From: Planctomycetes bacterium UBA1135
Lineage (GTDB): Bacteria; Planctomycetota; UBA1135
Direction: 5' to 3'
Assembly (NCBI GenBank): GCA_002311925.1
Contig: DCAK01000021.1
Coordinates: 364-8,323, forward strand
DNA: 7,960 bases
Shown here: piece after piece, positions 6,120 to 7,960 of the stretch
Numbering within the stretch: the first letter of the stretch is position 1
Layout of the letters: each line of letters starts with the position of its first letter
The notes under the pieces: model-generated
What the model was told of the DNA's origin: nothing
What the model saw: only the letters and a program-made list of their open reading frames with translations
The model's database searches: none
Translations under genes and position numbers: made by a program

Positions 6120-7192
6120 AGGACTGCGGCGAGAATGATGGCCCCGGTGACCACATCCTGAATCCAGTTTTCCAGCCCCATCTGGGTGCATCCGTTGTCG
6201 ACCACCACCATGATGAGGGCCCCGATGAGGGTGCCGAGGATGGAGCCTTCCCCACCTGAAAGGCTGGCTCCTCCGATGACCACCGCGGCGATGACTCGCA
6301 ATTCGTAACCCTCGGCGGTCGTGGGGTCGCCCATGGACAGGAAGGAAAACTGCAGAAGCGCGGCGATTCCTGCGCAACCCACGCCGAGGACGTAGGCGAG
6401 GACCTTGACCCGTTCCACCCGAACTCCGCAAAGACGGGCAGTTTCTTCGTTCGAGCCGACCGCGAAGAAGTGTCGGCCCAACGGGGTCCAGCGTAGAAGT
6501 CCGGCGAAAGCGGCGGCAATCAGGAAAAGAATCCAAACTCCCGGAGCCAATCCTGAATTCCCCGAGACCATGAGGTCGCCAAGCCAGCCGGTCGTTTCGG
6601 GATAAACCCCCTGGTTGTCGGCCAGCCCCTTGGCCAGGCCACGAAGGGTCCCCCAAAGTGCGAGGGTGACGACGAAGGGGACCAGCTCCAGCTTGGGAAG
6701 CCACCTTCCCGCGGCGGTCCAGAGGAAAGTGGCCGCTGCGAGGGCGGCGAGGATTCCGGCGACGGGCCCAGCAGACCCTCCCACGGTGACTCCCATTAGC
6801 ACGGCGATGGCAAGAGCTGCGATGCGCCCGGCGTGGCCGATGACGAAGGCGCCAATGCTGGCCCCGACGAGGAGGGAAATTCCCAGTGCCCCTGCGGCCG
6901 CAACGGCGGGGGGAAATCCAGCCTGGAGGAGGAGGGCTGCCACCACTGTGCCCAGGGCAATCGTGGAGCCCACCGAAAGGTCGATGCCTCCCGAAATGAT
7001 GATGATGGTCGCTCCCACGGCGGCGGTTCCGACGACGGCCGTCTGCAACAACATCAACCGTGTATTTCCCAGGGAGGTGAAATCGCCACCGGCCAGAAGG
7101 GCGAACAATCCCCAGGCGAAGGCCAATCCGGCCATGGGGCCCGCCGCCTTCAAGAGAGGTAGAAGGGAGCGGATGCGGGAAGGGGAATTCAA
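6089..7192 (-). CDS. Sugar-type ABC transporter permease (RbsC-like, BPD_transp_2)
   Basis: This 367-aa inner-membrane permease belongs to the ribose/xylose/galactose group of importers. Visible family blocks, numbered from the TTG start, are IISGGIDLSVGSTIAL (~65-80), PFVVTLALWGTLRGLA (172-187), the coupling-helix region GSNEETARLCGV (246-257) and GGASLSGGEGSILGTLIGA (307-319), with ILAAVLVDRARHLRA at the end. It is longer than a typical RbsC because of an extra hydrophobic stretch at about 119-169, just before PFVVTL. The start is inferred as the TTG at 7192, which overlaps the ATPase stop (TTGA, 7189-7192). The frame is open further up to an ATG at 7300, but that would add 36 Arg/Pro-rich residues wholly inside the ATPase gene. 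An ATG at 7135 (GPMAGLAF) is another option. The 3' end overlaps the convergent LamG-toroid gene by 11 bases. No binding protein is in the window, so the sugar is unknown. Confidence 0.93.
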   Translation of the reverse strand: MNSPSRIRSLLPLLKAAGPMAGLAFAWGLFALLAGGDFTSLGNTRLMLLQTAVVGTAAVGATIIIISGGIDLSVGSTIALGTVVAALLLQAGFPPAVAAAGALGISLLVGASIGAFVIGHAGRIAALAIAVLMGVTVGGSAGPVAGILAALAAATFLWTAAGRWLPKLELVPFVVTLALWGTLRGLAKGLADNQGVYPETTGWLGDLMVSGNSGLAPGVWILFLIAAAFAGLLRWTPLGRHFFAVGSNEETARLCGVRVERVKVLAYVLGVGCAGIAALLQFSFLSMGDPTTAEGYELRVIAAVVIGGASLSGGEGSILGTLIGALIMVVVDNGCTQMGLENWIQDVVTGAIILAAVLVDRARHLRA

Positions 7193-7959
7193 GCGACGCG
7201 GGTTCCCGTTGCTTCCAGGAGAATGGAGTGCTCGTCGAGTTCCTCTACGGGGCGGGCATGGCCGAGGACGCCATCCCTCATGACGGCGATGCGGTCGCAA
7301 ATCCCGAGGAGTTCAGGAAGGTAGCTGCTGACCATCAGGATCCCGCAGGGGTTGCCGGATGGGGTGTTCCCATTGGCGAGGCCATCCAACCATTGGTAGA
7401 TGCCCTGCTTCGCCCCGACATCAATCCCGCGGGTGGGTTCGTCCAGGAAGAGGAGGTCGGCTTCCATGAACAGGAGCCGGGCCAGCGCAACTTTTTGCTG
7501 ATTTCCCCCGGAAAGCTCGGCCACCTTTTGGTTGGAAGAACTGCAGCGAATCCCGAGGGCTTCGACCCACTTGCTTGTCGCTTCCTCGGCCGCTGTCGAG
7601 GGAAGCAGGCCGTTGCGGGTCAGTCGATGGAGGCCTGGAAGGCAGAGGTTTTGAGCCACGGACAAGTTTGCGGCCAGCCCCTCGCCCGCCCGGTTTTCGC
7701 TCAAGAAACCGGTTCGGTTTTCCCAGCGATGAAAGGGAGAGCGGGGCCCGGTGAACCCTTGGATGTGAATCTCCCCTCCGGCGAGGGGGTCCAATCCGAA
7801 CAGGGTTCGGAGAAGGGCTGTGCGGCCGGCGCCCATGAGACCGGCGATGCCGACGATTTCCCCCCTGTAAACCTCGAGTGAGGCGCGTTCAGGAAGAGGA
7901 TTGCCGGCCAGCTCGCTGATTTCAAGAAGGCGTTCACCCCTTGCCCGGCGCGACCTCGG
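7189..7959 (-). CDS. Sugar ABC transporter ATP-binding protein (RbsA-like), C-terminal part
   Basis: The frame is open from the right edge and gives 256 visible residues, so this is the second nucleotide-binding domain of a double-cassette sugar ATPase; the first lies beyond 7960. The ATG at 7836 is internal: translation upstream of it reads on as ERLLEISELAGN, then ASLEVYRGEIVGIAGL, joining directly to the Walker A-like GLMGAGRT (40-47). That motif has Arg in place of the usual Lys, as in the C-terminal cassette of RbsA-type proteins. Further motifs are GFLSENRAGEGL, the signature LSGGNQQKVALAR (149-161), Walker B LLFLDEPTRGIDVG (169-182) and VSSYLPELLGICDRIAVMRDG, where Ser replaces the switch His, again typical of this half. 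Its stop overlaps the permease start in TTGA, giving the usual ATPase-then-permease order. The protein powers uptake at the inner face of the membrane. Substrate is not predictable. Confidence 0.95.
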   Translation of the reverse strand, partial: PRSRRARGERLLEISELAGNPLPERASLEVYRGEIVGIAGLMGAGRTALLRTLFGLDPLAGGEIHIQGFTGPRSPFHRWENRTGFLSENRAGEGLAANLSVAQNLCLPGLHRLTRNGLLPSTAAEEATSKWVEALGIRCSSSNQKVAELSGGNQQKVALARLLFMEADLLFLDEPTRGIDVGAKQGIYQWLDGLANGNTPSGNPCGILMVSSYLPELLGICDRIAVMRDGVLGHARPVEELDEHSILLEATGTRVA

Positions 7960-7960
7960 G

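Noticed and set aside
5457..6704. 415-aa open frame on the - strand
   Set aside because: It overlaps the ends of both the LamG-toroid and permease genes out of frame, and is Arg/Ser/Pro-rich without recognisable motifs.
6615..7881. 222-aa and 217-aa open frames on the + strand
   Set aside because: They are antisense to the ABC permease and ATPase, whose motifs are unambiguous.
1..7960. tRNA or rRNA genes, CRISPR array, insertion sequence ends, riboswitches
   Set aside because: I saw no regularly spaced repeats, no transposase, no recognisable RNA gene and no non-coding stretch to hold one.

Overview
This 7,960-base window is a GC-rich bacterial fragment holding seven protein genes. Two of them run off the edges. 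I see no RNA gene, mobile element or CRISPR array. The gene content suggests a PVC-type organism (Planctomycetota, Verrucomicrobiota or a related lineage): an arylsulfatase of the heparan N-sulfatase-like type, a secreted M28 peptidase, a planctomycete-style SGNH hydrolase, and a large exported protein combining LamG, toroid and discoidin folds. The phylum is an inference from family resemblance, not a measured placement.

Layout. The + strand opens with the 3' part of a sulfatase (1-1248). It is joined by an ATGA overlap to a small DUF2237 protein (1245-1625). Facing it on the - strand is a two-gene unit read from about 3572 down to 1603: an M28 zinc peptidase with a C-terminal Fn3-like domain, then an SGNH/GDSL hydrolase that starts on TTG inside a TTGA overlap. 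Divergent from the peptidase, a + strand gene (3571-6099) encodes an 842-aa exported protein with a LamG-like domain, a prenyltransferase/terpene-cyclase-like alpha/alpha toroid, an Ig-like segment and an F5/8C (discoidin)-like domain. Facing its end on the - strand is a sugar-type ABC importer: the C-terminal half of an RbsA-like ATPase (enters from 7959, ends 7189) followed by an RbsC-like permease (7192-6089), again with a TTGA overlap.

The most striking property is that no intergenic base is left under the preferred starts. All six gene junctions overlap: 4, 23, 4, about 2 or more, 11 and 4 bases. At the divergent junction both ATG start codons sit in one CCATGG palindrome at 3569-3574. 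Each promoter must therefore lie inside the opposite gene, unless different starts are used.

Functionally the window reads as part of a polymer-scavenging region. A sulfatase, a peptidase, an esterase-like hydrolase and a carbohydrate-binding-style surface protein would act outside the cytoplasm, and the ABC importer would bring in a small sugar-like product. No regulator or substrate-binding protein is visible, so the substrate is unknown and the link between the importer and the hydrolases rests only on adjacency.
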